Source: Methanolobus sp.
GTDB lineage: Archaea > Halobacteriota > Methanosarcinia > Methanosarcinales > Methanosarcinaceae
Reading direction: 5' to 3'
Assembly: GCF_016278365.1 (NCBI RefSeq)
Contig: NZ_JADQBZ010000008.1
Span: 248,001-312,000, forward strand
DNA length: 64,000 nucleotides
Position numbers and translations under genes: made by a program. The notes under the pieces are model-generated. The model saw only the letters and a list, made by a program, of their open reading frames with translations. It was not told the DNA's origin and searched no databases. Of the stretch, positions 24,736 through 35,381 are shown in pieces. Numbering within the stretch: position 1 is the first letter of the stretch; the number at the start of each line of letters is the position of its first letter.

Positions 24736-27213
24736 TTATCCTTCGATCTCTTTTTTCAGCCGGCGAGCTTCAGATGCAATCTCTTTTTTGGAGTAGGTTT
24801 TTGCTATCATCTCAACAGCATCAAGATTGCGCACTGCACTGTCCAGATATCCGAGCACATCTCCCGGATAGGCGGTAATCCCGTAAAGATTCTCTATCTT
24901 CCTTACAATACCTGCCGGATCGTATCCCTCAGTCCGGATCATTATGATCCTTTCTGAGAACTTACGCTCAGCACAGCCACAATGTGGAGAATCACGGCAA
25001 CTGCAGGTCAGGAACTCGGATGCAAAATCAAATAATTGCTCCCGTAGAGAGATGTCCAGTTTTCCCATGTTCTCTCCCTCAAAGAGGATATCCAGTGAAG
25101 CCCCCTGGAAAACCCTTGAGGGGAGGTTAATATTAAGGGCGGCGGATATCCTGGAAACATACTTAAAATATACTCCGTCAAAGAATTCAAGATTAGTAAT
25201 AATAGAAAGCGGGCTCTGGTTCATTAGCACAGCATCTCGTATAAGGAAAGCCCTGGAAACAGAAAGGAAATGGCCTGCAGCAATCTTACCGAAATTTGTC
25301 AGCTCAATAGTGCCGTTCTTCCGATAGAGGAATTTTTGCCTCTCAAGCCTTCGAACGAGTACATCGACTGCATAACCTGCAAGCATATTCCCATGTATCT
25401 TCATAAGGTCCTTTTCTGAAGATGTAACGGCTGCAGTTGCGAGAATCTCCTCAAGCTTCTCCTCCTCACCGTAATCAACCTTTGAATGCAGCATTTCTCC
25501 CTTTAACAGTTTCAGGGCAACAGTATCTTCCGTATCGCCCTGGTCACCTGTATATCTCTTGCCCGGCACCGCAAGCAACACCACTTCTCCCAGATCATGA
25601 TAATCCGGCCTGCCTGCGCGTCCCAGCATCTGGAGGAACTCCTGCATATTAAGCCACTCGATACCCATTGCAAGAGAATCGAATATTACCTGCGATGCAG
25701 GAAAATCGACACCTGCCGCAAGAGCTGCTGTGGTCACTACAACCGGGAGCCTGCCCTTTGCAAAACTCACTTCCACTTTCTTGCGCTCCTGGCTTGTCAG
25801 TCCTGCATGATAGGGTGCCGAAGGGATGGGAAGAGCTTCGGATATGCGATGGCAGTTACGCCTTGAGTTCGTGAAGATTATGGTCTGCCCTTTATGCCCC
25901 TTTGAGGAAATCTTGCTATATTCCTCCCTGGCAAGCTTGGTCATGATATTTATCTTTGAATGCTCCGGGCAGATCACCAGATGTCTCTCAATGGGAACCG
26001 GCCTGTACTCATACTCGATAAGTTTTGCATTCAGATGCTTTGCCATTATCTCAGGCTTTGCCACGGTGGCGGACAGGTAGATGAACTGTGCATCAGGCGC
26101 GCTATACTTGAGCCTTGCTATCACACCGTCAAGCCGATGGCCGCGCTCCGAATCCTCGATAGTGTGCACCTCATCCACGACAACAGTGCCAACCTGCCCC
26201 AACATGTCCGCCGCGCCGGTCCTTAAAATGTAGTCTATACCCTCGTAGGTACCTATAATGATATCAGAATCAAGGGATCTGCGCATTGAATCCGTTTTAG
26301 ATGCCTTTATACGTGCACTTCCAACCCTGATGGATGTCTGAATCCCCAGTCCGGAGTACCTCTCCGTAAACTGGTCGTATTTTTGGTTTGCAAGTGCTAC
26401 CAACGGAACAAGATACAGCAGTTTTCCCTTCCTGCGCAGGATATTCTCGATACCCGCAAGCTCTCCGATAAGTGTCTTACCTGTGGCTGTCACTGAGGTC
26501 ACAAGCTGATTCTGGCCGTTCAGAAGTCCATTCTTTACTGAAATAGACTGTACCGGCAGGAGCATATCTGACTTTTGAAGCAGGAGGTCCTTGAACTTCC
26601 GGTTTATCGGCAGATCCTTTATCATGGAAGTAGAAACCTCCGTGCTTGCTGCTATTGAATCAAACCTTGTGAGCTCATGGTCGAGTTCTTCAGGGCTTAG
26701 CATGGACAAGGTTCTGTCAAGGTCCTTTGTGCTTAGCAGTATTTCCTCCAGTCTTTCGCATACTTCCTCACCATAAGTCACCTGTGAGCTTGAGAGAACT
26801 CTGGACAGCTCATCCTTAGCGCAATCAGCGCATATTTTCTCCCGATGATATCTCACGGATCTCCTGTTGAGAAAATTGAACATATTCTTCAGCAGGCAGA
26901 ATCTGCAGACATCCACAATATCAGCGCTAAGCTGGAACCCCTGCAACATATCAAGGACAGTGGCCGTCTGTTGGGCATCCCCGTCCTTTGCTATCATAAT
27001 ACGGGCTGCATTCCTCAAAAGGTCTGTCAATTCGGAGGGAGGATGCAACTCCTCTTTGTTATTCAGGACGACCTTGAACTTGTGGGGCCGTGGTCCTGTA
27101 GCAGTCTTTTGCATGACCAGCTCCCCTACAAAAAGAGGCCTTTTCATTTTATCCCGTATCGGAAGAACGGTTATTTTCGTCCTGTCGGCAATTATTAGTA
27201 TCCAGAGAGTCAT
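24736..27213 (-). CDS. archaeal Ski2-like DEAD/DEVH-box helicase (DUF5814 type)
   Basis: 825 residues. An N-terminal domain with a zinc ribbon (CRFCLLKN...CADC, about 112-140) precedes the helicase core. Walker A is the atypical TSVTATGKT, the DEVH box is VVVDEVHTIEDS, motif III is YLSATVAKPE, and motif VI QMLGRAGRPDYHD. A further C-terminal region has CSCRDSPHCGCAERK, a second metal site. It should unwind nucleic acid with ATP. The closest recognisable group is archaeal Hel308/Ski2-like DUF5814 proteins. Confidence 0.9.
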   Translation of the reverse strand: MTLWILIIADRTKITVLPIRDKMKRPLFVGELVMQKTATGPRPHKFKVVLNNKEELHPPSELTDLLRNAARIMIAKDGDAQQTATVLDMLQGFQLSADIVDVCRFCLLKNMFNFLNRRSVRYHREKICADCAKDELSRVLSSSQVTYGEEVCERLEEILLSTKDLDRTLSMLSPEELDHELTRFDSIAASTEVSTSMIKDLPINRKFKDLLLQKSDMLLPVQSISVKNGLLNGQNQLVTSVTATGKTLIGELAGIENILRRKGKLLYLVPLVALANQKYDQFTERYSGLGIQTSIRVGSARIKASKTDSMRRSLDSDIIIGTYEGIDYILRTGAADMLGQVGTVVVDEVHTIEDSERGHRLDGVIARLKYSAPDAQFIYLSATVAKPEIMAKHLNAKLIEYEYRPVPIERHLVICPEHSKINIMTKLAREEYSKISSKGHKGQTIIFTNSRRNCHRISEALPIPSAPYHAGLTSQERKKVEVSFAKGRLPVVVTTAALAAGVDFPASQVIFDSLAMGIEWLNMQEFLQMLGRAGRPDYHDLGEVVLLAVPGKRYTGDQGDTEDTVALKLLKGEMLHSKVDYGEEEKLEEILATAAVTSSEKDLMKIHGNMLAGYAVDVLVRRLERQKFLYRKNGTIELTNFGKIAAGHFLSVSRAFLIRDAVLMNQSPLSIITNLEFFDGVYFKYVSRISAALNINLPSRVFQGASLDILFEGENMGKLDISLREQLFDFASEFLTCSCRDSPHCGCAERKFSERIIMIRTEGYDPAGIVRKIENLYGITAYPGDVLGYLDSAVRNLDAVEMIAKTYSKKEIASEARRLKKEIEG

Positions 27214-27321
27214 CTGCGCATTCAGATAGCACAGTGAGTATAAATACTATTGGCTTTATGGAAGGCATAAGTAAAAATATAAAAACCAATATATTATTCC
27301 TTGTTTACAAGGGGCAGGACG

Positions 27322-28152
27322 ATGTTAACAACCAGATCTTTTACGGCAAATTCCTTTACGCAGGATGATACATCAAAGGACCAGGAAGAGGTATTACTGT
27401 ACGATAGCCTCAAAAAGCCGGCTTCTACTGTGGCGTACCAGGAAGAACCAACACTACTTTCAACAGGAATATCGGTCCTTGACAGGACTCTTGGCGGGGG
27501 CTTGCCTGCTGGTTCAGTATCATATTTCTCAGCCGACCCCCGCTCGATGTCAGAAGTATTCCTTTATCAGTTCACACAATCCCGCAGGACCTTTTATTTT
27601 ACGACCGGGAGAAGGCCCAAGTTCGTCCTCAATGACATAATCAACCTTGGATTTGACCCGTCCAACATAATTTTCGTTGATGTATATAGCGAATATTATT
27701 TTAGCGCATGCGGCGAGATGTCAGAAAATGTAGGCAATGAATACATCGATTCCAAAATAATAGAGTTCACCGAATACAATCTGCGCAACATTGTCAACGA
27801 TTCAACGGGTGAGGAGATCAACCTGATCATCGATTCATTTTCTTTTTATATGAATCTCCGCGTTAACCCCGGGCTTATTCGCCAATTGACCAACGTTATT
27901 TATGAAATTACCAAGGAGATACAGTGTCTGACACATCTCTACGGTCATAAGGGCAGTATCCCGGAAAGAATGGGAAATGAAATATTCGCCACGGTTGATG
28001 TGATATTTGAATCATCCCTCGAAACGAACTCTGATAAACTCGTCAGCAAACTGGCCATACCAAAGATAAGAGGAATGGTGCCAAGCCCGGAGCTGATCAA
28101 GTTCAAGATCGGTGAGGGAGTGCAGATAGATACTTCAAGGGACATTGCCTGA
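27322..28152 (+). CDS. RecA/RAD55-superfamily protein with degenerate P-loop
   Basis: About 276 residues from ATG 27322, which follows GGGGCAGG; an earlier TTG at 27301 is possible. TGISVLDRTLGGGLPAGSVSYFSAD is the start of a KaiC/RAD55-type ATPase, but the expected G-x2-G-x-G-K-T/S is replaced by SADPRSMSEV, so nucleotide binding is doubtful. The Walker-B region is NLIIDSFSFYM. It is divergent from the helicase gene with a 90-bp AT-rich promoter region between. A regulatory or scaffold role is an inference. Confidence 0.8.
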   Translation: MLTTRSFTANSFTQDDTSKDQEEVLLYDSLKKPASTVAYQEEPTLLSTGISVLDRTLGGGLPAGSVSYFSADPRSMSEVFLYQFTQSRRTFYFTTGRRPKFVLNDIINLGFDPSNIIFVDVYSEYYFSACGEMSENVGNEYIDSKIIEFTEYNLRNIVNDSTGEEINLIIDSFSFYMNLRVNPGLIRQLTNVIYEITKEIQCLTHLYGHKGSIPERMGNEIFATVDVIFESSLETNSDKLVSKLAIPKIRGMVPSPELIKFKIGEGVQIDTSRDIA

Positions 28153-28187
28153 AGTCTGTTCCTCCAGATAAACAGTGCTTGTGTCAC

Positions 28188-28988
28188 TCATAAACAGGCA
28201 TCTGTATCTGCTGCATACCTGCAGTTACAGTCGCGATGTGCAGGGATATCACCTATGGCACCAAGCAGGACATCCAGAAGAATCTCCTGTCTTTCCTTAA
28301 GGGTTCTGACGACCTCCGAAGCAGTGACTTTCTGAGCACCCATGCCACATGCATTATTGGTAACAGTGCAGATAGAAGCATAGCACAGGTTTAGCTCTTT
28401 CGCAAGAACCACCTCAGGTACACCTGTCATGCCCACGACATCCCCAATCCGGTTCATCATTCGAATCTCTGCCCGTGTCTCAAACCTTGGGCCTTCGGTA
28501 CAGACATATACGCCCTCTGCAAAACCGATGTCTTCTTTTGTGAGCGTTGCTTTAAGGCTTTGCCGTATCTGCGGACAGTAAGGCTCTGTCATATCAACAT
28601 GGATAGTCCTGCTGTCATGGAAAGTAGATATCCTGTTACGGGTCATATCCACAAAATCATCCGGCAGGAAGAAACTGCCGATAGGATGCCCCTGCATTGT
28701 ACCTACAGAATTTATTGAAATGATCCTTTTAATATCAAGTTCCACGAATGCCCATACGATGGCTCTATAGTTCACCATATGCGGAGGAAGATGCTTCTGG
28801 CCGTCAGCATGTCTGGGTATTATAACACAGTTCTTGCTTTTGGTCTTGAAAGGGTAAGCCCGGACCTCGCCAAAAGGAGTTTCCACATTTATTTGCTCAG
28901 AAGCTTCTGGAAAAGAGAAGTTCACACCGCCAATCACTGCAACATCAAAGCCGGAGCCTGTGAGATATCCTGGTCTATGTGTCTGCAT
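28188..28988 (-). CDS. mtnP: S-methyl-5'-thioadenosine/inosine phosphorylase
   Basis: 266 residues of the PNP/MTAP family: VAVIGGVNF, IIPRHADGQKHLPPHMVNYRA, INSVGTMQ, VYVCTEGPRFETRAEIRMM, GMTGVPEVVLAKEL and ICTVTNNACGM. It splits methylthioadenosine (or methylthioinosine) with phosphate, recycling the by-product of polyamine and other SAM-using reactions. The extra C-terminal CNCRYAADTDACL is unusual. The start overlaps the end of the DUF373 gene by 14 bases, so they are co-transcribed. Confidence 0.92.
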   Translation of the reverse strand: MQTHRPGYLTGSGFDVAVIGGVNFSFPEASEQINVETPFGEVRAYPFKTKSKNCVIIPRHADGQKHLPPHMVNYRAIVWAFVELDIKRIISINSVGTMQGHPIGSFFLPDDFVDMTRNRISTFHDSRTIHVDMTEPYCPQIRQSLKATLTKEDIGFAEGVYVCTEGPRFETRAEIRMMNRIGDVVGMTGVPEVVLAKELNLCYASICTVTNNACGMGAQKVTASEVVRTLKERQEILLDVLLGAIGDIPAHRDCNCRYAADTDACL

Positions 28989-30099
28989 TATTGCTACCCT
29001 TCAAAAGTTCTTTCTCTTCCATCCTGATACTTGTAGAGACTTTTATTCCTGCCAGAGCAATGATTATAGCTGCAACTATGGAATAAACGAAGTACTGCAC
29101 TCCCACTGCAGGGTCGATATTGCTGCCACCTATGACCGTGCTTATGGATATCAGGTATGTGCTTGCACCCCAGAAGAGCAGGCCAATGGATATCACAAAG
29201 AAAGCAGGTATAATATATCTGAAAGTAGACATCCTGTTCTTGTAGCAGTCAATGATCTTCCCGACATCCGCAATCAGGATAGCGCTTACATATAGCCAGA
29301 CAGTAGTGTTTATGAAAACCGTCGCCAGAGGTACCAGTCCATAATACCAGATGCCTTCGCGAGTGTAAAGCGCCCATATTCTGCTAAGACCAAGTACACT
29401 TGCAGCAATCATTACAAGAAGCGCGGTAAGGTAGGTAAGGAAGGTCATCCGCCCTGAATGGAAAGAATCTTTTATACGCTCCCCATAGACAGATATCGAG
29501 TCACCGAAGCCTCTGTAAAGCATATAGAGACCTACTGCAGCAAGTATCCCGATAATGGCACCCTGAGGATAATTGATCATAAGGAAAAATGCATAGATAA
29601 GCGATGCCAGTCCCAGAGGTACGAAGAATGTCTGGGATATCTTCGGGTCATTGAAAGCGTGCTTGATAATATAATAAGTACTTTCCAGATTTGCGCTCTG
29701 CATAACTACAATACGCTTGACAGAATCGACCTTCATCCTGGACTGTACGATCGGGAGCAGGGATTCATCTTCCGCCCCGTCAGAAATGAATATAGCAGAG
29801 CTGAAGTTGAAACGCTTAAGGAGGACATCGAGCTGGTTTGCTATCTTCTGGTCTGATATAATGCCGATGTTCTTATCTCCGGCAAGGGTGATCAGCTCTG
29901 CATCAATATTCCTTGCAGTCAGATCATCAAGTACCTTGATACCGCCAAAGATGGTGTTAGCATCCGAGTCTTCGGGATCCGCGGTTGCAAGTTTTACAGC
30001 TGCCTCTATGTTCGCCTCTCTTCCAATAACAGGCCCTCTAACATTAGCTTTTACACCAAGGTCGTCATCCCTGTCTATACAGAGGATCAGTATTTGCAT
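28975..30099 (-). CDS. DUF373 family membrane protein
   Basis: 374 residues. The soluble N-terminal part begins MQILILCIDRDDDLGVKANV and has ATADPEDSDANTIFGGIKVLDDL and IFISDGAEDESLLPIVQS, the DUF373 signatures. The C-terminal half has about five or six membrane segments (for example FLTYLTALLVMIAASVLGL and YFVYSIVAAIIIALAGI). It is an archaeal family of unknown function; acidic DxD motifs suggest metal or nucleotide binding. ATG 30099 lies just after an AT-rich box at about 30115-30130. Confidence 0.9.
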   Translation of the reverse strand: MQILILCIDRDDDLGVKANVRGPVIGREANIEAAVKLATADPEDSDANTIFGGIKVLDDLTARNIDAELITLAGDKNIGIISDQKIANQLDVLLKRFNFSSAIFISDGAEDESLLPIVQSRMKVDSVKRIVVMQSANLESTYYIIKHAFNDPKISQTFFVPLGLASLIYAFFLMINYPQGAIIGILAAVGLYMLYRGFGDSISVYGERIKDSFHSGRMTFLTYLTALLVMIAASVLGLSRIWALYTREGIWYYGLVPLATVFINTTVWLYVSAILIADVGKIIDCYKNRMSTFRYIIPAFFVISIGLLFWGASTYLISISTVIGGSNIDPAVGVQYFVYSIVAAIIIALAGIKVSTSIRMEEKELLKGSNNADT

Positions 30100-30205
30100 A
30101 TAACTCCACTTGCTATTTGATAAGGAAATATAAATAGATTCTCATAAAATCATTACAATGATAGACTATCTTATCATCAGATATCCATACATATGAAACC
30201 GAACT

Positions 30206-30835
30206 TCATAGAAGTAACTCCTCTATAAGTTCTCTCGCCCAGCGCAGTTTCTTCTTTTTGATAGGAGTAACATCCTCATCATAGAAATCAAAGCCTATAA
30301 GATCAATATTGGCCGCACCGAATTCTCTTGCAAGGAAAACACACCTGTCACCATCACTGAAACCGCCGAAGTTATAGACATTTTCAAGGGGAACTGACTG
30401 AGTACTTCCAATAATATTATGAAGAAATGGTATATACCTTTCAAGTTTGCCGATATTATCCCCGTGAGCATGCACAACCATAAGTGAACCTCTGCTGTTG
30501 GCGATAATTTCTCTTTCGACATCTCCGTCAAGGTCTGTCACTATTACATCCGGCACTACACCAGAATCAAGTATGACAGCCGCAGCTCCGTCAGCAGCTA
30601 TGATTACGTACTTTTTAGTGTCAACAGACTCAAGTTCATTTTTAAGACATGGTGCATTGCCACATACAAGAGCATTCTTACCTCCTATAAGTTCATGGAG
30701 GACAGACACTTTTGCGCTCTTTGCAGGATCAAGCATGCGGGAGAGAATGAGAGCCGCACGCTCATCCTCTTCCCTGCTGAAACCCATATCTTCGAGTATC
30801 CTTGAGTATACAGGTTTCCATATTTCAAATTCCAT
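30206..30835 (-). CDS. mptE: 6-hydroxymethyl-7,8-dihydropterin pyrophosphokinase MptE
   Basis: 209 residues (DUF115). It catalyses ATP-dependent diphosphorylation of hydroxymethyl-dihydropterin in tetrahydromethanopterin synthesis. Visible motifs are LVCGNAPCL, AADGAAAVILDSGVVPDVIVTDLDGD, HAHGDN, TQSVPLENVYNFGGFSDGDRCVFLA and IGFDF, all of the family. Start at 30835, 17 bp after the ileS stop on the same strand, so it may be translated from the ileS transcript. Confidence 0.9.
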   Translation of the reverse strand: MEFEIWKPVYSRILEDMGFSREEDERAALILSRMLDPAKSAKVSVLHELIGGKNALVCGNAPCLKNELESVDTKKYVIIAADGAAAVILDSGVVPDVIVTDLDGDVEREIIANSRGSLMVVHAHGDNIGKLERYIPFLHNIIGSTQSVPLENVYNFGGFSDGDRCVFLAREFGAANIDLIGFDFYDEDVTPIKKKKLRWARELIEELLL

Positions 30836-30852
30836 GTTTCTCCTTTTCAGTT

Positions 30853-33800
30853 TCAGGATGGCGTTATTCCAATGCTCATAGACACGCCTTCAACTTCCCA
30901 GTCTTTGGAGAGCGTTCCGCTGGAATCAACATCAAGACCTATTACCTGCACATCAGCCCTGATCTCCTTTGCGATATGCTGCTCAAGATCAAGGACCAGG
31001 TCAAGTACCCGCTCGTCCTCTATCCTGATATGTACCTTAATGTTTTCGTCAACCGCGAGATCAAGCTCCTTACGCATATCCTGCACCCTGCGGATAACTT
31101 CCCTCGAAAAGCCTTCTGACTCGAGTTGCCGGGTCAGTTTTGCATCAACATATACACTGCCTGCATTGAACTCTGCGCTTGCAACCGCTTCGGGCAGTTT
31201 TTCCTCGAACTTGACCATTTCCGGTGTAATGGTTGCCATACCGCCGGGAACTTCAACTTCAGCCTGCCCTGTTGCAACAAGGGATTTACGAAGGGCGATA
31301 ACATCGGCTTTCTTTATCGCAGCCAGGATCTTGCCTGCATCGCCTTTGAAAACAGGACCGATAGTGCTTGGGTTCGGAACAGCTTCGTATCGTAGTTCAT
31401 CCCATGGCTGTCCGGGAGCTATGAGTACTATGTCTTTTGCATTGGTCTGATCCATGAGCACGGACCTGAGGCTTGCCACGGCCTCTGCAACCTGCTCATT
31501 GACAGGAGTGACTACTATTCTGGCCACTGGCCACCTAAGCTTCCTGCCGGCTTTCTGGCGGGCATTGGAGGATGCCTCCACCATGGACCTTATCATATCC
31601 ATATGAGTCTCAAGTTCCTTGTCCACAAGAGATTCATCAGCAACCGGCCAGTCGTTCATATGAATAGATTCAGGTGCATCCGGGTAGACATTCCTGACAA
31701 GGTTCTGATACATCTCTTCTGCAAGATGCGGCATGAACGGAGCAATCACCTTGGCAGTTATGACAAACACTTCATACAGTACCCTGTAAGCAGCAAGCTT
31801 ATCCGGATCATCAGCCTCTACCCATGTCCTTGGCCTGATAAGCTGGATATACCATCTGGAAAGATCCTCCAGGACGAACTCATTGATAGATCTCAGAGCC
31901 CGGTGCAGGGTATACTGGTCCATCGCCTTGTTGACATCATTGATAAGTGACTGTGACCTTGAGAGTATCCACCTGTCCTCCTTCCTCATGTGCTCCCGTA
32001 CGGAGTCCAGTGATACTTTTGAGGGGTCAAATTTGTCCAGCACCATGTAAGGCAGTGGGAATCGATATACATTCCAGAGAATGTTCAGTGTCCTGTTAAT
32101 TGTCCCGAGTTCCTCACTATTGAACTTGAGATCTTCCCAGGGTGCAGTGGCTGACATCACAAAGCAGCGAAGAGTATCGGCACCGTATTTTGAGATGACC
32201 TCTTTTGGCTCTATCACATTGCCAAGACTCTTTGACATTTTCTTGCCTTCCCCATCAAGGGTGAAGCCGTGCATGAGCACACTCTTGTAAGGAGCTTTCC
32301 CGAATGCCACCATGCTTGCTCCAAGCTGTGAATAGAACCATCCGCGGGTCTGGTCATGCCCTTCCGTGATGAAGTCTGCCGGCCACCACTTGTCGAAGTC
32401 CTCTGTGTTCTGTGGGAACCTGAGGGTTGCCCAGGAAGCTACGGCTGAGTCGAACCAGACATCGAATACATCCTCTACACGTTTCATGGTACCACCACAC
32501 TGGCAGCCAAAGGTGATCTCGTCAACATATGGTCTGTGCAGTTCGACATCACCGGAGATGCCAGACAGTTCGATAAGCTCCTTCTTGGTCCCGACAACAT
32601 GCATACTGTCGCATGTCCGGCATTTCCACACGGGTATGGGAATGCCCCAGTATCTCTGCCTGGAAACACACCAGTCACGTGCTCCCTCGACCCAGTCCTT
32701 GAACCTTGAGGAACCTGCCCATGAAGGGTACCAGTTCACATTCTGTATCTCGGCAAGCATCTGCTCCTTGAGATCTGAGATCTTAATGAACCACTGTTCT
32801 GTGGCAAGGTATATGATAGGTGTCTTGCAGCGCCAGCAGTGCCCGTACCTGTGAGTGATCCTGCCCTGGGCAAGTAGCAGGCCGCGCTCTTTGAGGTCTT
32901 CTATAACAGTTGTGTTAGCGTCCCTGATATGCATTCCTGTATAATCACCGGCTGCTTCAGTATACCTGCCGTCAGAACCTACCGGACAGAATATGGGCAG
33001 TCTGTTCTTGATGCCGACATCAAAGTCATCCATACCGTGCCCTGGCGCAATATGCACACAACCGGTGTTCTCGGCGGTCACGAAATCGGCAAGATAGATG
33101 TTATGCTCCATGGCTGCCTGCCTTGGCACCTTATCTGCAAGAGGGTGCTCGTATGACAGCGAAGTGAGGTCCTCGCCAAGCATGCTTCCCAGTATCTCAT
33201 AACCGGCATAGCGTCCTTTCTTCAGGACGGCCTCCACAAGCTGTGAAGCAATAATGAGCACCTCTTCACTGCCTTCTGAAGTTGTTGCCTTTACTCTGGA
33301 GTACTCAAATGAAGGGTGAACTGCTACTGCAATATTGGAAGGGATAGTCCATGGAGTGGTGGTCCATATGACAACATAGGTGTTTTCCTCACCCTTGAGC
33401 CTGAACTTGACGAATATGGAAGGGTCCGCCCTGTCGCTGTACTCTACCTCTGAGTCAGCGATGGCTGTTTCGCACCGGGGACACCAGTTGACAACGCGCT
33501 TGCCCTGCTCCAGCAGGTTCTTCTCCTGGGCTTGTTTGAGGGTCCACCATGCCGCCTCGATGTACTCGTCACGCAGGGTCATGTAAGGGTCTTTCCAGTC
33601 AAGCCATGCGCCCAGCATGCGGAACTGCCCGGTCATGTCGTCCTTCTGGTTTAGCGCGAATTCCTTGCACTTTTCGATGAAATTACCGACGCCATACTTC
33701 TCGATATCCTTCTTGGAGGTGAAACCAAGCACGCCTTCAACCTTGACCTCGATTGGCAGGCCATGCATGTCCCAGCCCGCACGGTCAAGTATGTCATAAC

Positions 33801-34029
33801 CTTTCATTGAGCGGTAGCGCAGAATGGAGTCCTTGATTATCTTGTTCCATGCAGTGCCCAGGTGGATGTGCCCTGTGGTATACGGTGGCCCGTCCACGAA
33901 AAAGAATCTTTTTCCGCCTCTTCTGTGCTCACGTACCTTTGAGTACGCATCCGATTTTTCCCAGAAGTCCTGGATCTTCCTTTCCAGTTTTTCCGGGCTA
34001 TACTGATTGGTAATCTCCTCTAACATCAA
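30853..34029 (-). CDS. ileS: isoleucyl-tRNA synthetase
   Basis: 1058 residues, full length. The class I ATP site is [15 protein letters not shown] (HIGH variant HIHLG) and the second signature is [10 protein letters not shown]. The editing domain lies between ([13 protein letters not shown], and [16 protein letters not shown]-like [15 protein letters not shown]). The anticodon-binding and C-terminal domains follow. It charges tRNA-Ile. mptE is 17 bp downstream. The start ATG at 34029 is preceded by an intergenic region with a G-rich tract at 34136-34166. Confidence 0.96.
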   Translation of the reverse strand: MMLEEITNQYSPEKLERKIQDFWEKSDAYSKVREHRRGGKRFFFVDGPPYTTGHIHLGTAWNKIIKDSILRYRSMKGYDILDRAGWDMHGLPIEVKVEGVLGFTSKKDIEKYGVGNFIEKCKEFALNQKDDMTGQFRMLGAWLDWKDPYMTLRDEYIEAAWWTLKQAQEKNLLEQGKRVVNWCPRCETAIADSEVEYSDRADPSIFVKFRLKGEENTYVVIWTTTPWTIPSNIAVAVHPSFEYSRVKATTSEGSEEVLIIASQLVEAVLKKGRYAGYEILGSMLGEDLTSLSYEHPLADKVPRQAAMEHNIYLADFVTAENTGCVHIAPGHGMDDFDVGIKNRLPIFCPVGSDGRYTEAAGDYTGMHIRDANTTVIEDLKERGLLLAQGRITHRYGHCWRCKTPIIYLATEQWFIKISDLKEQMLAEIQNVNWYPSWAGSSRFKDWVEGARDWCVSRQRYWGIPIPVWKCRTCDSMHVVGTKKELIELSGISGDVELHRPYVDEITFGCQCGGTMKRVEDVFDVWFDSAVASWATLRFPQNTEDFDKWWPADFITEGHDQTRGWFYSQLGASMVAFGKAPYKSVLMHGFTLDGEGKKMSKSLGNVIEPKEVISKYGADTLRCFVMSATAPWEDLKFNSEELGTINRTLNILWNVYRFPLPYMVLDKFDPSKVSLDSVREHMRKEDRWILSRSQSLINDVNKAMDQYTLHRALRSINEFVLEDLSRWYIQLIRPRTWVEADDPDKLAAYRVLYEVFVITAKVIAPFMPHLAEEMYQNLVRNVYPDAPESIHMNDWPVADESLVDKELETHMDMIRSMVEASSNARQKAGRKLRWPVARIVVTPVNEQVAEAVASLRSVLMDQTNAKDIVLIAPGQPWDELRYEAVPNPSTIGPVFKGDAGKILAAIKKADVIALRKSLVATGQAEVEVPGGMATITPEMVKFEEKLPEAVASAEFNAGSVYVDAKLTRQLESEGFSREVIRRVQDMRKELDLAVDENIKVHIRIEDERVLDLVLDLEQHIAKEIRADVQVIGLDVDSSGTLSKDWEVEGVSMSIGITPS

Positions 34030-34502
34030 AGGTCTCCATACTCTAATTCGATCTGGATATTCCTACTGCAATATTCAATTTAATAATTATGGATGAAACT
34101 CACAGGTTATAGTTAAGTTTTGTTGAAAATGTGAGCGTGGGGGTGAGGGGAGGAGTGGGTTGAGGGGAGGTGTAAGAAGTCAAAGTTAATCTGGAGATAA
34201 AAGTTTCTGGCTGCTGTTGTCAACGAGTTGCCACATGGAAGATATTGGTAGAATGATAAAGAGTTCAAATCTAATCCTTCACACATTCAGGAGGGTAATA
34301 GGTATCCTGAATTTTAGATACGCAGAATTTTTGGAAGTTTTGGATTTTTGGTTAATATTTAATTCGTAGAGATTATATCAATACAAACATAAAATTCGAA
34401 TATAACTTGAAATTTTTGAAGTCTGATATCTAGATTTGCCTGGTGAGGCAGAGTATTTTCAAATACATATTTCTCAGGAGCAGATAATCAGGTGTTTTGA
34501 CG
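34030..34502. other. 473-bp region with G-quadruplex-capable tract and hairpin
   Basis: No gene is visible. From 34138 to about 34172 the plus strand has G-runs (GGGGG, GGGG, GGG, GGGG) separated by 3-7 bases, enough for a four-run quadruplex. In the ileS leader this is a C-rich tract. ATTCAGGA (34285-34292) and TCCTGAAT (34305-34312) form an 8-bp hairpin that could end the minus-strand DUF1638 transcript. Base composition changes to very AT-rich from about 34320 onward, the left border of the accessory stretch. Confidence 0.5.
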
Positions 34503-35372
34503 TTAGCACTCCATGTTCTTGCAAATACTTGTTTTTGTTTCCATGTATGAATTGATGGCTATGTTCATTGTTCCATCAATGTCGATAATCTCCATGTCGA
34601 AGATTTTTGCAAATTCGGAAACATTCCGATGAAAATTATTATCTTTAGAGTTTTGATTATTGATTTTAAAAAGAAGACTGTACATCGGACTGCTGAGATA
34701 TTTTCTGACGTTTTGATAAGATACTGTGGATTTGTAATCTTTTTCGTTCATGCTTGACAACCACATTGGAGTTGCATATATGGCTCCTCTTCCATTTCCA
34801 ATTAACATCGTTTTCGTGTAAATTTCATTTCCACCGAGTGCTATGCTAACACAGTCATCAACAATGTTTTTTTCATCATCCCTCAGAAAATAAACCGGGC
34901 AATCAAGCCTCTGCAAATCATCCTGTATTTTTTCAGAACTATAACCACATTTCCCATAGAAAAGAAGGATTCCATCTGATATTTTTGACATTTCTTTTGC
35001 ATTCAGATATACTTCAGATTGTAAATAATCAATCTCAGAATGTAAATCCTTTCTCAGAAGATTCACAACAACCGTTAATTCTCGTTCTTTCTTCCGATTT
35101 AAGGCATCACACATTTGCTTTAGAATGGGAATATTCGAAAACCTCTTCATGAAACTATCAGGTAATCTTCTATTGCGCTCTGAAACAATAGAATATAACC
35201 TATCAGAGGAAAACACAAAAGGCCTGAGATTCTCAGACTTGAGTTTTTGTACCAATCGGAAACTGTTTCTGTTCTCTACCACAAACAAATTTTTAATTTC
35301 AAGGTCTGTTGAGAGAACATAAACTAACTCATCCTCAAGCATTTCGCAGGAAACTATACTTAACACAGGCAT
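34503..35372 (-). CDS. DUF1638 protein, copy B (shortly downstream of copy A)
   Basis: 289 residues. The start MPVLSIVSCEMLEDELVYVL, KISDGILLFYGKCGYSSEKI, DCVSIALGG and FATPMW-like motifs fit DUF1638, a family often found beside methylamine or methylthiol methyltransferase genes in methanogens. It is related to the next protein upstream (35382-36188), with a short spacing, so they are an operon. The linker regions (about 60-100) are longer than in that copy. Codon use is AT-rich. Biochemistry unknown; a conserved Cys-Gly motif (YGKCG) might bind a metal. Confidence 0.8.
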   Translation of the reverse strand: MPVLSIVSCEMLEDELVYVLSTDLEIKNLFVVENRNSFRLVQKLKSENLRPFVFSSDRLYSIVSERNRRLPDSFMKRFSNIPILKQMCDALNRKKERELTVVVNLLRKDLHSEIDYLQSEVYLNAKEMSKISDGILLFYGKCGYSSEKIQDDLQRLDCPVYFLRDDEKNIVDDCVSIALGGNEIYTKTMLIGNGRGAIYATPMWLSSMNEKDYKSTVSYQNVRKYLSSPMYSLLFKINNQNSKDNNFHRNVSEFAKIFDMEIIDIDGTMNIAINSYMETKTSICKNMEC

Positions 35373-35381
35373 AATTATTGT

